NCBI RefSeq assembly: GCF_001686985.1
Contig: NZ_CP015318.1
Span: 308,001 to 372,000 of the forward strand
DNA: 64,000 bases
DNA from: Mesorhizobium amorphae CCNWGS0123
GTDB taxonomy: Bacteria; Pseudomonadota; Alphaproteobacteria; Rhizobiales; Rhizobiaceae
Reading direction: 5' to 3'
Shown: piece after piece, positions 54,234 to 62,501 of the stretch
Layout of the letters: each line of letters opens with the position of its first letter
How positions within the stretch are numbered: position 1 is the stretch's first letter
Position numbers and translations under genes: made by a program
The notes under the pieces: model-generated
What the model was told of the DNA's origin: nothing
Database searches by the model: none
The model's input: only the letters and a program-made list of their open reading frames with translations

Positions 54234-54542
54234 ATGACCGAACTCAGCGACGAACAAAGACGCGATTTCGAGGCCGCCGCCTTCCGCCGGCTGGTGGCGC
54301 ATCTGCGCGAACGCAGCGACGTGCAGAACATCGACCTGATGAACCTCGCCGGCTTCTGCCGCAACTGCCTGTCCAACTGGTATCGCGACGCCGCCGAAAC
54401 CGAGGGCGTTGCCCTGTCGAAAGACCAGTCGCGCGAGATCATCTACGGCATGCCCTATGCCGAATGGCAGGCGCTCAACCAGACCGAGGCTTCCGACGCC
54501 AAGAAGGCGGAATTCGAGGCAAGACGTCCCAGGGATCACTAG
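54234..54542 (+). CDS. DUF1244 family protein
   Basis: A 102-residue cytoplasmic protein of the DUF1244 family. The core (FRRLVAHLRERSDVQNIDLMNLAGFCRNCLSNWYRDAAE) has a CxxC pair in FCRNC; the following YGMPYAEWQ is conserved. It is common next to N-formylglutamate amidohydrolase in rhizobia; the 13-nt gap supports cotranscription. Function unknown. Confidence 0.9.
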   Translation: MTELSDEQRRDFEAAAFRRLVAHLRERSDVQNIDLMNLAGFCRNCLSNWYRDAAETEGVALSKDQSREIIYGMPYAEWQALNQTEASDAKKAEFEARRPRDH

Positions 54543-54543
54543 A

Positions 54544-54640
54544 GCAATTCCAGGAAAAGCGCGCAGCGGTTTTCCGTCCGGAATTGCGTGAAAACAAAGA
54601 GATAGAGCAGTTCTGCGTTTCCATGAAACGTTGTACCGAT
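54544..54640. repeat. rhizobial palindromic repeat (GCAATTCC type, full copy)
   Basis: GCAATTCC (54544-54551) and GGAATTGC (54580-54587) are perfect 8-bp arms; inside lies GGAAAA with TTTTCC. It continues with AAAACAAAGAGATAGAGCAG and a TTTCCATGAAAC word. It begins just after the DUF1244 stop. Confidence 0.7.
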
Positions 54641-54665
54641 CGAGGTCAGCGAACGACGCACTGAC

Positions 54666-55490
54666 TTAGTTCACAAAAACTCCTCGTAGAAAGACACGAA
54701 CGTCGCTTATCGATTGATCGGCCGCAGCCGCATTGTACTCTTCCCGGTGACCATAGTGCTCGGTGCCGGTCTTGAATCCTGGGGAGACAAATGCGTGACG
54801 AGCGCCCTTGAAGACGTCAAGCTGCACGGGGCTTCCCTTGCCGCTGCGATGCGCCATCATCTCCTGGCATTTCTTGGCGGGGGTCCAATCGTCAAGTTCG
54901 CCTATCAGGATCAAGGTCGGGACCGCCATGTCGCCATTCGCGGCCGAACAATTCGGATAGTAGGCAATCGCTGCCTTGAACTTGCCCTCCATAAGCCGCT
55001 CGGCGCCACCAAGTTGCACGGCCTCGAGCGTTGTGATCCCGCCAGCGGAGAACCCCATCAACGCTATGCGCTGCGGGTCGACAAAACTGTATTTCGATAG
55101 GAACTCCAAGGCGCCGTAGGCGTCATAGACGCGATCAACAAAGTGGAGGCCATCACAGGTCTCCTTTATGCCGCGCGTGCTGAAGCTATCGACAACGAGG
55201 ACGACGTAACCCCAGGAAGACAGCCGCTCGGACCAGGTTTTCTCTCCACCTGGGAATAGACCCGAACATCCGTGGAGGACCACGACAGCCGGGAACTTCC
55301 CCTCACCCGGCGGCCGCGTCAGATACCCGTTCAATGGCGTGCCGGGAATGGCTTGGACCACATGCCCGTTTTGTTGCGCAATGCGGACCTGAAACGGCGT
55401 TGGCTTCACAGCCGCGCTTTCAAATTGCACCGGCTGGCCAGCATCTGCATGTACGACATAAAGATAGCTGCCAATACAAAGGCTAGCCAC
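54666..55490 (-). CDS. exported dienelactone hydrolase-like protein
   Basis: A 274-residue alpha/beta hydrolase. VVLHGCSGLFPGG, then MGFSAGG with Ser148 as nucleophile (dienelactone hydrolases proper use Cys), and GELDDWTP plus ARHAFVSPG for acid and His. The N-terminus is hydrophobic and ends VVHADAG, so export is likely. There is no ATG: GTG at 55490 is the first accepted start, but the frame is open and signal-peptide-like for another 30 codons (AVKKVVCVASLCIGSY), so the true start may be an upstream non-standard codon. Base composition is less GC-rich than its neighbours, which suggests transfer. Confidence 0.72.
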   Translation of the reverse strand: MASLCIGSYLYVVHADAGQPVQFESAAVKPTPFQVRIAQQNGHVVQAIPGTPLNGYLTRPPGEGKFPAVVVLHGCSGLFPGGEKTWSERLSSWGYVVLVVDSFSTRGIKETCDGLHFVDRVYDAYGALEFLSKYSFVDPQRIALMGFSAGGITTLEAVQLGGAERLMEGKFKAAIAYYPNCSAANGDMAVPTLILIGELDDWTPAKKCQEMMAHRSGKGSPVQLDVFKGARHAFVSPGFKTGTEHYGHREEYNAAAADQSISDVRVFLRGVFVN

Positions 55491-55856
55491 ACAAACAACC
55501 TTTTTAACAGCCTCAAAGGTTTTCTCCGCAATTATTCCGCAGGAGCACGACTGTCTCTTCTCCAGAGGATGAGCGGTTTCGTTATTTTAGTCCACAACTT
55601 GCACTCCCATGTCGCGTGATTGTGATCCTGTTGTGATCTCCTTGAGGGACCGCGCGGCTTTCAAGCAGATCCGACTGGGTTTCAGCTTTGCTTACAACGC
55701 ATGCTGCATGGCTCGCCGGCGCGCCAGGCGACGGGAGGTCCATGACGGCGCTCATGGCGCGGCTTGGCCCAAACACTTTCGGTCCCCGACGCTTGACTGA
55801 AAATTGAATCGATCTAATTTCCCGCTCAAAGCCATTTTTGTACCGGATTCTCGACT
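55491..55856. other. intergenic region, AT-richer than its surroundings
   Basis: About 365 bases between the hydrolase and the MFS gene. The first 100 belong to the open frame upstream of the hydrolase start. No gene, RNA or repeat is recognised. The composition matches the hydrolase more than the rest of the window. Confidence 0.4.
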
Positions 55857-57038
55857 ATGGACGCGCAAAGCCTCATGCAGGCTGCCATTCGCGGGCGGTG
55901 GGCTGTGGCCGGCATCTTCCTCGCCAATGGCTTCCTGACCGGCAGTTGGGCGCCGCAGATTCCGGTGTTCCTGACCCGGCTCGACATCTCGAAGTTCACG
56001 CTCGGCCTGCTGATCCTGCTCTTCGGCGCCGGCGCGGTGACCGCCATGACCTGGTGCGGCCATCTCATCTCCAGGCATGGTTCGCGCAGCGTGCTGCGCT
56101 GGTTCGGCCTGTGCGGCAGTCTCGGCCTGCTGGTCGTGGCGCTGGCGCCCAACGTGCCGCTGGCGTCCATCGCCATGTTCATCTTCGGCGGTTCGATCGG
56201 CGGCATGGATGTCGCCATGAACGCCAATGCGGTGGCCGTGGAAAGAAGGCTGTCCCGCGCCATCATGTCGTCCTCGCACGGTTTCTGGAGCCTCGGCGGT
56301 TTCGCCGGCGGTGCGCTCGGCGGCTTCGCCATCCAGAACTACGGCCATCTTGCCCATGCGACAGTGGTGACGGTGCTGGCCTTCGCCGTGATCGCGCTGG
56401 CTATCGGCTACCTCATCGCTGAGGACAAGCCCGCGGTGGCCGAGCACCAGAAGTTCTCGTTGCCCGGAAATCCGCTGGTCTATCTGGTCGGACTGATGGC
56501 CCTGCTGACCATGATTTCCGAGGGCGCAGTGCTCGACTGGGCGGCGCTCTACCTGCAACAGGAACTTGGCGCCGACCTTGCCATCGCCGGCCTCGCCTAT
56601 GCCGCCTTTTCCGGAGTCATGGCCGTCATGCGCTTCCTTGGCGACGGCGTGCGCAACCGCTTCGGCGCGGTGGCGACGCTGCGCGGCTCAGCGCTTGTCG
56701 CCGCCGCCGGCATGCTGGTCGCCGGCCTGTCGCCCTCGCCCTGGCTCGCCATCGCGGCCTTTGCCTTTTGCGGCTTCGGCATCGCCAACATGGTGCCGAT
56801 CATCTTCTCGGCCGGCGGCAACCAGGAAGGCATGTCGTCCGGCACCGGCATGAGTGTCGTCACCACGATGGGTTACTCAGGCATTCTGGTGGCCCCGTCG
56901 GCGATCGGCTTCGTCGCCGAGCATTCGAGCTTCGGACCGATTTTCGTCGCGCTGTCGGGATTGCTTGTCATCGTGCTTTTGATGGCGGGGCTTGCTCACC
57001 GTGCCGAATTCGCGCCGGAGCCGGCACCGGCCGAATAA
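55857..57038 (+). CDS. MFS transporter
   Basis: A 393-residue membrane protein with about twelve helices. It starts RGRWAVAGIFLANGFLTGSWAPQIPVFLTRLDISKFTLGLLILLFGAGAVTAM, typical for the fucose-permease-like/YbjJ group. Middle part GSIGGMDVAMNANAVAVERRLSRAIMSSSHGFWSLGGFAGG is a marked feature of that group. Substrate unknown. Its 3' end overlaps the convergent LysR gene by 43 nt. Confidence 0.88.
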   Translation: MDAQSLMQAAIRGRWAVAGIFLANGFLTGSWAPQIPVFLTRLDISKFTLGLLILLFGAGAVTAMTWCGHLISRHGSRSVLRWFGLCGSLGLLVVALAPNVPLASIAMFIFGGSIGGMDVAMNANAVAVERRLSRAIMSSSHGFWSLGGFAGGALGGFAIQNYGHLAHATVVTVLAFAVIALAIGYLIAEDKPAVAEHQKFSLPGNPLVYLVGLMALLTMISEGAVLDWAALYLQQELGADLAIAGLAYAAFSGVMAVMRFLGDGVRNRFGAVATLRGSALVAAAGMLVAGLSPSPWLAIAAFAFCGFGIANMVPIIFSAGGNQEGMSSGTGMSVVTTMGYSGILVAPSAIGFVAEHSSFGPIFVALSGLLVIVLLMAGLAHRAEFAPEPAPAE

Positions 57039-57910
57039 CGCTTCAGTTCCTCGTAGAGGAAATCCGCGACGCGGCGGATGCGTACGCTGCTGCGCACATC
57101 GCGGTGCATGGCCAGCCATACCGGCAGCACCGGCAGCGTCAGCTCCGGCAGTATCTTCTCCATCATTGGATCGCGGTCGATCAACGGCCCCTGGCCAAAG
57201 CCAATGCCGTTTCCCGCCCGCACCGCCTCCCACAGCACGATCTGGTTGTCGGTCCTGAAGCGAAAGGCATTGCGCGTGAGCGAGATGCCGAACTGGGTAA
57301 AACCGCGAATGATCTCGTCGCTGCGGTCGAAGCCAATCAGGTCATGCCCGACAAGATCGCCGGGCTCGAGCGGCCGGCCCCGCCGGTCGAGATAGGATGG
57401 TGCCGCGCAGAGGCAGAGCGGAATATCGGCGACCTTGCGCGCCACCAGTTCGTTCTGCGCCGGCTTGACCATGCGGATGGCGATATCGGCATCGCGGCGC
57501 AACAGGTTCTCGACCTGGTTCGAAGCGACGATCTCGACCTCGATGCCGGGTTCCTCGACACCGAGCCGCGCCGTCATCTGCGGCAGCACACAGGCCGCCA
57601 CCACTTCGCTGGCAGCGATGCGCACCGTGCCCTCAATCGCCTCGACTGATCCCAGCGCCAGCAGCGAAAAGGCGCTCGCCTGTTCGCTGACGGCCCGACC
57701 ACGCTCGTAGAGCGTGCTGCCGGCCTCGGTCAGTGCGTAGCCGCGCCGCCCACGCCGGAACAGCGTCACCCCAAGCGCCTGCTCGAGTTCCGCGATATGG
57801 CGACCAAGCGTCGGTTGGCTCGCCGCCAGCTTCCGCGCGGCGGCGGACAGGCTGCCGGTTTCAGCCACAGTGACGAAACTCTTGATCAGGTTCCAGTCGA
57901 TGTCAGTCAT
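56996..57910 (-). CDS. LysR-family transcriptional regulator
   Basis: A 304-residue regulator. Winged helix (WNLIKSFVTVAETGSLSAAARKLAASQPTLGRHIAELEQALGVTLFRRGRRGYALTEAG), then the substrate-binding-like domain. It is divergent from the NAD-epimerase gene and probably controls it from a dyad in the 95-bp gap. The ligand is unknown. Confidence 0.93.
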   Translation of the reverse strand: MTDIDWNLIKSFVTVAETGSLSAAARKLAASQPTLGRHIAELEQALGVTLFRRGRRGYALTEAGSTLYERGRAVSEQASAFSLLALGSVEAIEGTVRIAASEVVAACVLPQMTARLGVEEPGIEVEIVASNQVENLLRRDADIAIRMVKPAQNELVARKVADIPLCLCAAPSYLDRRGRPLEPGDLVGHDLIGFDRSDEIIRGFTQFGISLTRNAFRFRTDNQIVLWEAVRAGNGIGFGQGPLIDRDPMMEKILPELTLPVLPVWLAMHRDVRSSVRIRRVADFLYEELKRYSAGAGSGANSAR

Positions 57911-57915
57911 TCAAA

Positions 57916-57946
57916 ATTGAATATCAGATCGCCGATCTCAGTCAAT
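57916..57946. promoter_or_regulatory. nested dyad in the LysR/epimerase divergent region
   Basis: Outer arms ATTGA and TCAAT; inner AGATCG and CGATCT around one C (57926-57938). Centre and position, 6 nt from the LysR start, suit a LysR autoregulatory site. Confidence 0.55.
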
Positions 57947-58005
57947 TTCCATTCGTTTGCAAAGGCTCCACATTTGGGTCCTCAACGCAAACACGGAGAC
58001 GAAAA

Positions 58006-58965
58006 ATGACCAAGATCGCAATCCTCGGCGCCAATGGCCGGCTCGGCCGCGTGGTCGCCAGCGCCTTCATCGACGCCGGCTACGACGTCCGCACCGTCAC
58101 CCGCAGCGGCAAGGTGCCGGCGGAGCTCAAGGGCGCCACGGCTGTCGCCGGCGATGCCCTCGACCGCGACGCGCTGATCCGCGCCACCGAAGGCGTCGAC
58201 ATCATCTTCAATGGCCTGAACCCGATCTACACCGACTGGGGCAAGTGCCTGCCGATGGCCGAAAACGTCATGGCCGCCTGCCGGGCAAATGGCGCCCTGC
58301 ACCTTGCTCCGGGCAATGTCTACAATTTCGGCTCGCCCATCCCGGCGGTGATTTGGGAAGACACACCGTTCCACCCGACGACCGAAAAGGGCCGCATCCG
58401 CATCGCCATGGAGGAACTTTTTCGCCGTGAGGCGGACACTGGGCGTGTACGCACCATCCTGCTCAGGGGCGGCGATTTCTTCGGCGGCACCGGCAGCGGC
58501 TCCTGGTTCGATCTGATCGTCGCCGCCAAGATGAACAAGGGCATCTATACAGCACCTGGGCCGGTCGATCTCGTGCATGAATGGGCCTATTTGCCGGATA
58601 TGGCCAAGGCCTTCGTCGGCCTGGCGCGGAACCTCGACAAGCTCGGGTCCTACGAGGCACTGAACTTTCCGGGACATGCCGTCACCGATCTGGAGATCAA
58701 GGCGGCGGCCGAGAAAGCACTCGGGCGTACGCTCAGGCTGACGTCGATGCCATGGTGGGTGCTGCGCGCCGGCAGCCCGTTCGTGGCGATGTGGCGCGAG
58801 ATCGTCTCGATGTCCTACCTGCGCTTCGAACCGCACAGGCTGGCCTCGGCAAGGCTGGAAGGCATCATTGGTCCGATCCCGCATACGCCGCTGAAGACGG
58901 CCGTTGCAGATGCCCTCAACGACATCGGAATTGCGACCGTCGGGGAGAACCGCAAGGCGGCCTGA
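58006..58965 (+). CDS. NAD(P)-binding epimerase/dehydratase-like protein
   Basis: A 319-residue Rossmann protein of the atypical/extended SDR type. The start KIAILGANGRLGRVVASAFIDAGYDVRTVTRSG binds NAD(P). GDALDRDALIRATEGVDIIFNGLNPIY follows; the usual YxxxK catalytic pair is not evident, as in atypical SDRs. NVYNFGSPIPAV and RGGDFFGG are further landmarks. Substrate unknown. Divergent from LysR, which likely regulates it. GGAGACGAAAA precedes ATG. Confidence 0.85.
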   Translation: MTKIAILGANGRLGRVVASAFIDAGYDVRTVTRSGKVPAELKGATAVAGDALDRDALIRATEGVDIIFNGLNPIYTDWGKCLPMAENVMAACRANGALHLAPGNVYNFGSPIPAVIWEDTPFHPTTEKGRIRIAMEELFRREADTGRVRTILLRGGDFFGGTGSGSWFDLIVAAKMNKGIYTAPGPVDLVHEWAYLPDMAKAFVGLARNLDKLGSYEALNFPGHAVTDLEIKAAAEKALGRTLRLTSMPWWVLRAGSPFVAMWREIVSMSYLRFEPHRLASARLEGIIGPIPHTPLKTAVADALNDIGIATVGENRKAA

Positions 58966-58991
58966 CCACGCCCGCCAGTGGTCGCTTCGGC

Positions 58992-59150
58992 TCAGATCCT
59001 GCCCATCAGCAGCAGGATCAGCAGAACCACCAGAAGAACGCCGACGATGCCCGACGGGCCATAGCCCCAGGCGCGCGAATGCGGCCATGCCGGCACCGCG
59101 CCGATCAAAATGAGGATCAGAATGATGATGAGAAGGGTGCTGATCGTCAT
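58992..59150 (-). CDS. DUF3309 small membrane protein
   Basis: A 52-residue protein with two hydrophobic stretches (TISTLLIIILILILIGAVPAW and GVLLVVLLILLLMGRI) joined by PHSRAWGYGPSG, the DUF3309 signature. GGCGGGAGACTATTC precedes ATG at 59150. Such proteins are common and of unknown role. Confidence 0.9.
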   Translation of the reverse strand: MTISTLLIIILILILIGAVPAWPHSRAWGYGPSGIVGVLLVVLLILLLMGRI

Positions 59151-59192
59151 GAATAGTCTCCCGCCTTGAAGGCCGATATGATGGGACAATGC

Positions 59193-59227
59193 AAAAGGCC
59201 GCCCGTTGTTCCCGGGCGGCCCTTTTT
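59193..59227. terminator. bidirectional terminator, RND pump side
   Basis: AAAAGGCCGCCCG and CGGGCGGCCTTTTT flank TTGTTCC. Read on the minus strand it terminates the pump operon 22 nt past its stop. Confidence 0.88.
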
Positions 59228-59248
59228 GGTTCGGCTAATCAAATGCAG

Positions 59249-62200
59249 CTATTCGGCGGCCTTCGGGAAGGCGATTGCCGGTTCGTCGCCCAAGTCTGGT
59301 CCTGCCCCCTCAACCGAAATCTCACCCTTGCCGCGTCGGAACAGGCGGCTGAACCAGCCGCGTCGCGCGCCGGGTTTCACCTTGGCGCGGGTGAACACCA
59401 TCAGCATCGACGGCGTCACCACCAGCGTGAGCAAGGTGGCGAAGGACAGGCCGAAGACGATCGCCGACGACAGCGAAATCCACCATTGCGTCGACGGCGC
59501 GTTGATCGTCGTCTCGTGATGGAAGATTTCGAGGCCGAGGCCGAAGGCGATCGGCAGCACGCCGAGGATCGCCGACACCGCCGTGAGCACCACAGGGCGC
59601 GCGCGTTCACGGCAGGTCTGCAGCACCGCCTCGACTTTGTCCCAGCCCTCTTCGCGCAACCGGTCGTAGGTGTCGATCAGCACGATGTTGTTGTTCACCA
59701 CCACACCGGCCAGCGCGATGACGCCAATGCCCGACATGACGATGCCGAAGGCTTCTCCCGTCAGCAGCAGTCCGAGGAACACACCGATCGTCGCCATGAC
59801 CACGCAGGACAGCACCAGCCAGACACTGGTGAACTTGTTGAACTGCGCGAGAAGCACGAGGAAGATCAGGAAGATCGCGGCACCAAAGGCCTTGCTGAGG
59901 AAGGCGCTGGCCTCCGCGCTGTCCTCGTTCGAGCCGGCAAGCTTCCAGCGTATGCCGCTGCCGAGGTTCATGTCGGAGACGGCCTTGGTGACCTCCTGCT
60001 GGACGGCCGCCACCTGGGCGCCGGCGGCGACGTTGGCCTGGACGACCACCGTGCGCGCGCCGTCGATGCGGTTGAGCACACCGACCGTCGGCTCCGGCTT
60101 GCGGACGACGAAGTTCGAGATCGGCACCGCCCCTTGCGAAGTCTGCACCCTGAGTTCGTCGAGCGTCGACAGCGTGCGTCGGTCCTCTGGCAGGCGCAGC
60201 CGGATGTCGACGGCGTCGTCGGCGCCCGCGGGCCTGTATTCGCTGAGCTTCAGCCCGTTGGTCACCAGCTGCACCACGGTGCCGACGGAGGTCGGACTGA
60301 TGCCGTACTGGGCCGCCTTGGCGCGGTCGACATCGATCGCCCAGTCGACGCCGGGCGGCGGCAGGCCGTCGGAAATGTCGATGACGCCGGACACCTTGGC
60401 GATCCGTGCAGCGACGGCCCGCGCCTTATCGTCGAGCCCCTCGGGATCGGCGGCCGAAAGCCTGATCTGGATCGGCTTGCCTGTCGGCGGGCCGGCTTCA
60501 GGCACGCGCACTTCGACATCGACGCCGGGAATGCCGGCCATGACGCCGCGCAGATCGTTCAGGATGTCGTTCGCCGATTTGCGTTCGCGCCAGTCGACGA
60601 ACTCGTACTGGATCACGCCGACCACATCCTCCGGGATGTCCTGGCCACCGCCTTGCGTCTTGCCGACGCGGGTGTACACCGATTTCACGCCCGGCCAGCC
60701 GAGCAGTCGGTTCTCCGCCTCCTTGGTCGCGGCGTCCATTTCGGCGAGCGAAAGATTGCCGCGGGCGTGCACGTAGAGCAGACCGTAATCGGGCTCGACA
60801 TTGGGGAAGAACTCGACGCCGGCGCCGAATTTCGAATAGGCGAAGCCGACACCGAACAGCAAAGCGACGGTGAGCACGAGCACGGTGATGGGGAAGCGAA
60901 CCGCCTGCTTGACCACGGCCATGTACCAGCCGTCGCGGTTGTCGTCCTCGTGATGTTTCGGCGCCTTGGCAAAGATCGCGCCCAGCGTCGGCGCGAAGAC
61001 CAGCGCATAGAGCATCGAGGCCGACAGCGTGACGATCAGCGTGATCGGCATGTATTTCATGAAATCGCCGATGATGCCGGGCCAGAACAGCAGCGGCGAG
61101 AAGGCGGCGATGCGCGTCATCGTCGCGGCGATCACCGGACCGGCCATGCGCCTTGCAGCAAGCGCGAACGCCTCTTCCTTGGGCATGCCTTCGCTCATCC
61201 GCCGTTCGGCGAATTCGGTGACGATGATGGCGTCGTCGACCAGCATGCCGACCGCCAGGATGAGGCTGAAGAGCACGATCATGTTGATCGTGTAGCCCAT
61301 CATGGCAAGCAGCAGGATGCCGATCAGGAAGGACGATGGAATGGCCAATCCGATCAACAGCGAGGCGCGGCCGGACAGCGCGTAGAGAATGACGATGAAC
61401 ACCAGGATGACGGCGATCATGACGTGGTTCTGCAGGTCGCCGAGCAGCTGGTTGACGAAGACCGACTTGTCCTGCGTGTAGGTGACGTGCATGCCTTCCG
61501 GCATCGACTTGATGAAGGTATCCGACACCGCTCGGACATTGGTCAGCGTGTCGATGAGGTTGGCGCCGATGCGCTTCTTCACCTCGATGGCGATGGCCGG
61601 CTTGCCGTCGAGCCGGGTCACCGTCTCGGCATCCTTGAAGGTGGAGCGGATGGTGGCGATATCCCTGGCCCGGACGACCGCGTCAGGCGTGGCGACCACC
61701 GGCAGATTGGCAACGTCCTCAGGCTTTTCGATCAGCGACGGCACCTTGACGGCGTATTTGCCTTCCGAGCCTTCGATGTTGCCGGCGGCAACCAGGCTGT
61801 TGGAGGCAGCGACGCCTTGCACGACCTGGTCGAGCTGCAGCCCATAGGATGACAATTTCATCGGATCGACGACAACTTCGACGAGATCGTCGCGCGCACC
61901 CTGCAGCGAGCCTTCGAGCACGCCGGGCACCTCCTCGATGCGGTCGCGCAATTCACGCGCCGCCGCCGTCAGCACCCGCTCCGGCACTTCGCCTGACAGC
62001 GTCACCACCAGCACCGGGAATTCGGAAACGTTGACCTCGGTGACCGTCGGCTCCTCGGCCGCTTGCGGCAGGTCGGCCTTGCCGTCCTGCACCTTGCTGC
62101 GCGTATCCTGCAGCGCCGTCGCCAGGTTCGTTTGCGGCTGGAACTCGACCAGCACATAACCGCCGCCCTGGAAGGCGGCGGAACGCATCTCCTTGAGCCC

Positions 62201-62425
62201 CTTCAGGCTCTTCAGCTTGCTTTCCATCGGCCGCAGCAGCAGGCGCTCCGAATCCTCCGGCGAGATGCCCTGATAGATCAGGCTGACATACATCATCGGG
62301 ATCGGAACGTCGGGCTCCGCTTCCTTCGGCGTCGACTGATAGGCGACCCAGCCGGCGAGCAGGAGGAAGACCAGGACCGAAATGGTCAGCCGGGCGTTGT
62401 GGATTGCGAGTCTTACGATATCCAT
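59249..62425 (-). CDS. RND efflux transporter, HAE1-type inner-membrane pump
   Basis: A 1058-residue proton-driven pump with twelve helices and two large periplasmic loops, the standard AcrB-like layout. Landmarks: MDIVRLAIHNARLTISVLVFLLLAGWVAY (TM1), the proton-relay GMLVDDAIIV in TM4, MTRIAAFSPLLFWPGIIGDFMKYMPI, and VVVNNNIVLIDTYDRLREEG late. It exports amphiphilic compounds with the adaptor encoded just upstream. No TolC-like outer-membrane gene is present in the window. A terminator follows. Confidence 0.93.
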   Translation of the reverse strand: MDIVRLAIHNARLTISVLVFLLLAGWVAYQSTPKEAEPDVPIPMMYVSLIYQGISPEDSERLLLRPMESKLKSLKGLKEMRSAAFQGGGYVLVEFQPQTNLATALQDTRSKVQDGKADLPQAAEEPTVTEVNVSEFPVLVVTLSGEVPERVLTAAARELRDRIEEVPGVLEGSLQGARDDLVEVVVDPMKLSSYGLQLDQVVQGVAASNSLVAAGNIEGSEGKYAVKVPSLIEKPEDVANLPVVATPDAVVRARDIATIRSTFKDAETVTRLDGKPAIAIEVKKRIGANLIDTLTNVRAVSDTFIKSMPEGMHVTYTQDKSVFVNQLLGDLQNHVMIAVILVFIVILYALSGRASLLIGLAIPSSFLIGILLLAMMGYTINMIVLFSLILAVGMLVDDAIIVTEFAERRMSEGMPKEEAFALAARRMAGPVIAATMTRIAAFSPLLFWPGIIGDFMKYMPITLIVTLSASMLYALVFAPTLGAIFAKAPKHHEDDNRDGWYMAVVKQAVRFPITVLVLTVALLFGVGFAYSKFGAGVEFFPNVEPDYGLLYVHARGNLSLAEMDAATKEAENRLLGWPGVKSVYTRVGKTQGGGQDIPEDVVGVIQYEFVDWRERKSANDILNDLRGVMAGIPGVDVEVRVPEAGPPTGKPIQIRLSAADPEGLDDKARAVAARIAKVSGVIDISDGLPPPGVDWAIDVDRAKAAQYGISPTSVGTVVQLVTNGLKLSEYRPAGADDAVDIRLRLPEDRRTLSTLDELRVQTSQGAVPISNFVVRKPEPTVGVLNRIDGARTVVVQANVAAGAQVAAVQQEVTKAVSDMNLGSGIRWKLAGSNEDSAEASAFLSKAFGAAIFLIFLVLLAQFNKFTSVWLVLSCVVMATIGVFLGLLLTGEAFGIVMSGIGVIALAGVVVNNNIVLIDTYDRLREEGWDKVEAVLQTCRERARPVVLTAVSAILGVLPIAFGLGLEIFHHETTINAPSTQWWISLSSAIVFGLSFATLLTLVVTPSMLMVFTRAKVKPGARRGWFSRLFRRGKGEISVEGAGPDLGDEPAIAFPKAAE

Positions 62426-62501
62426 GACTTAGGCCTGCTGTTGCTTTCGGGGGCTGCGCGGCAGCGTGTCGTCGCCGGGGGTGGAACCCCGGCTGACCGA
62501 A

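Noticed and set aside
59189..61852. 887-codon plus-strand frame opposite the RND pump
   Set aside because: Rich in His, Arg, Asp and Gln with no domain pattern; the pump on the other strand is unambiguous.
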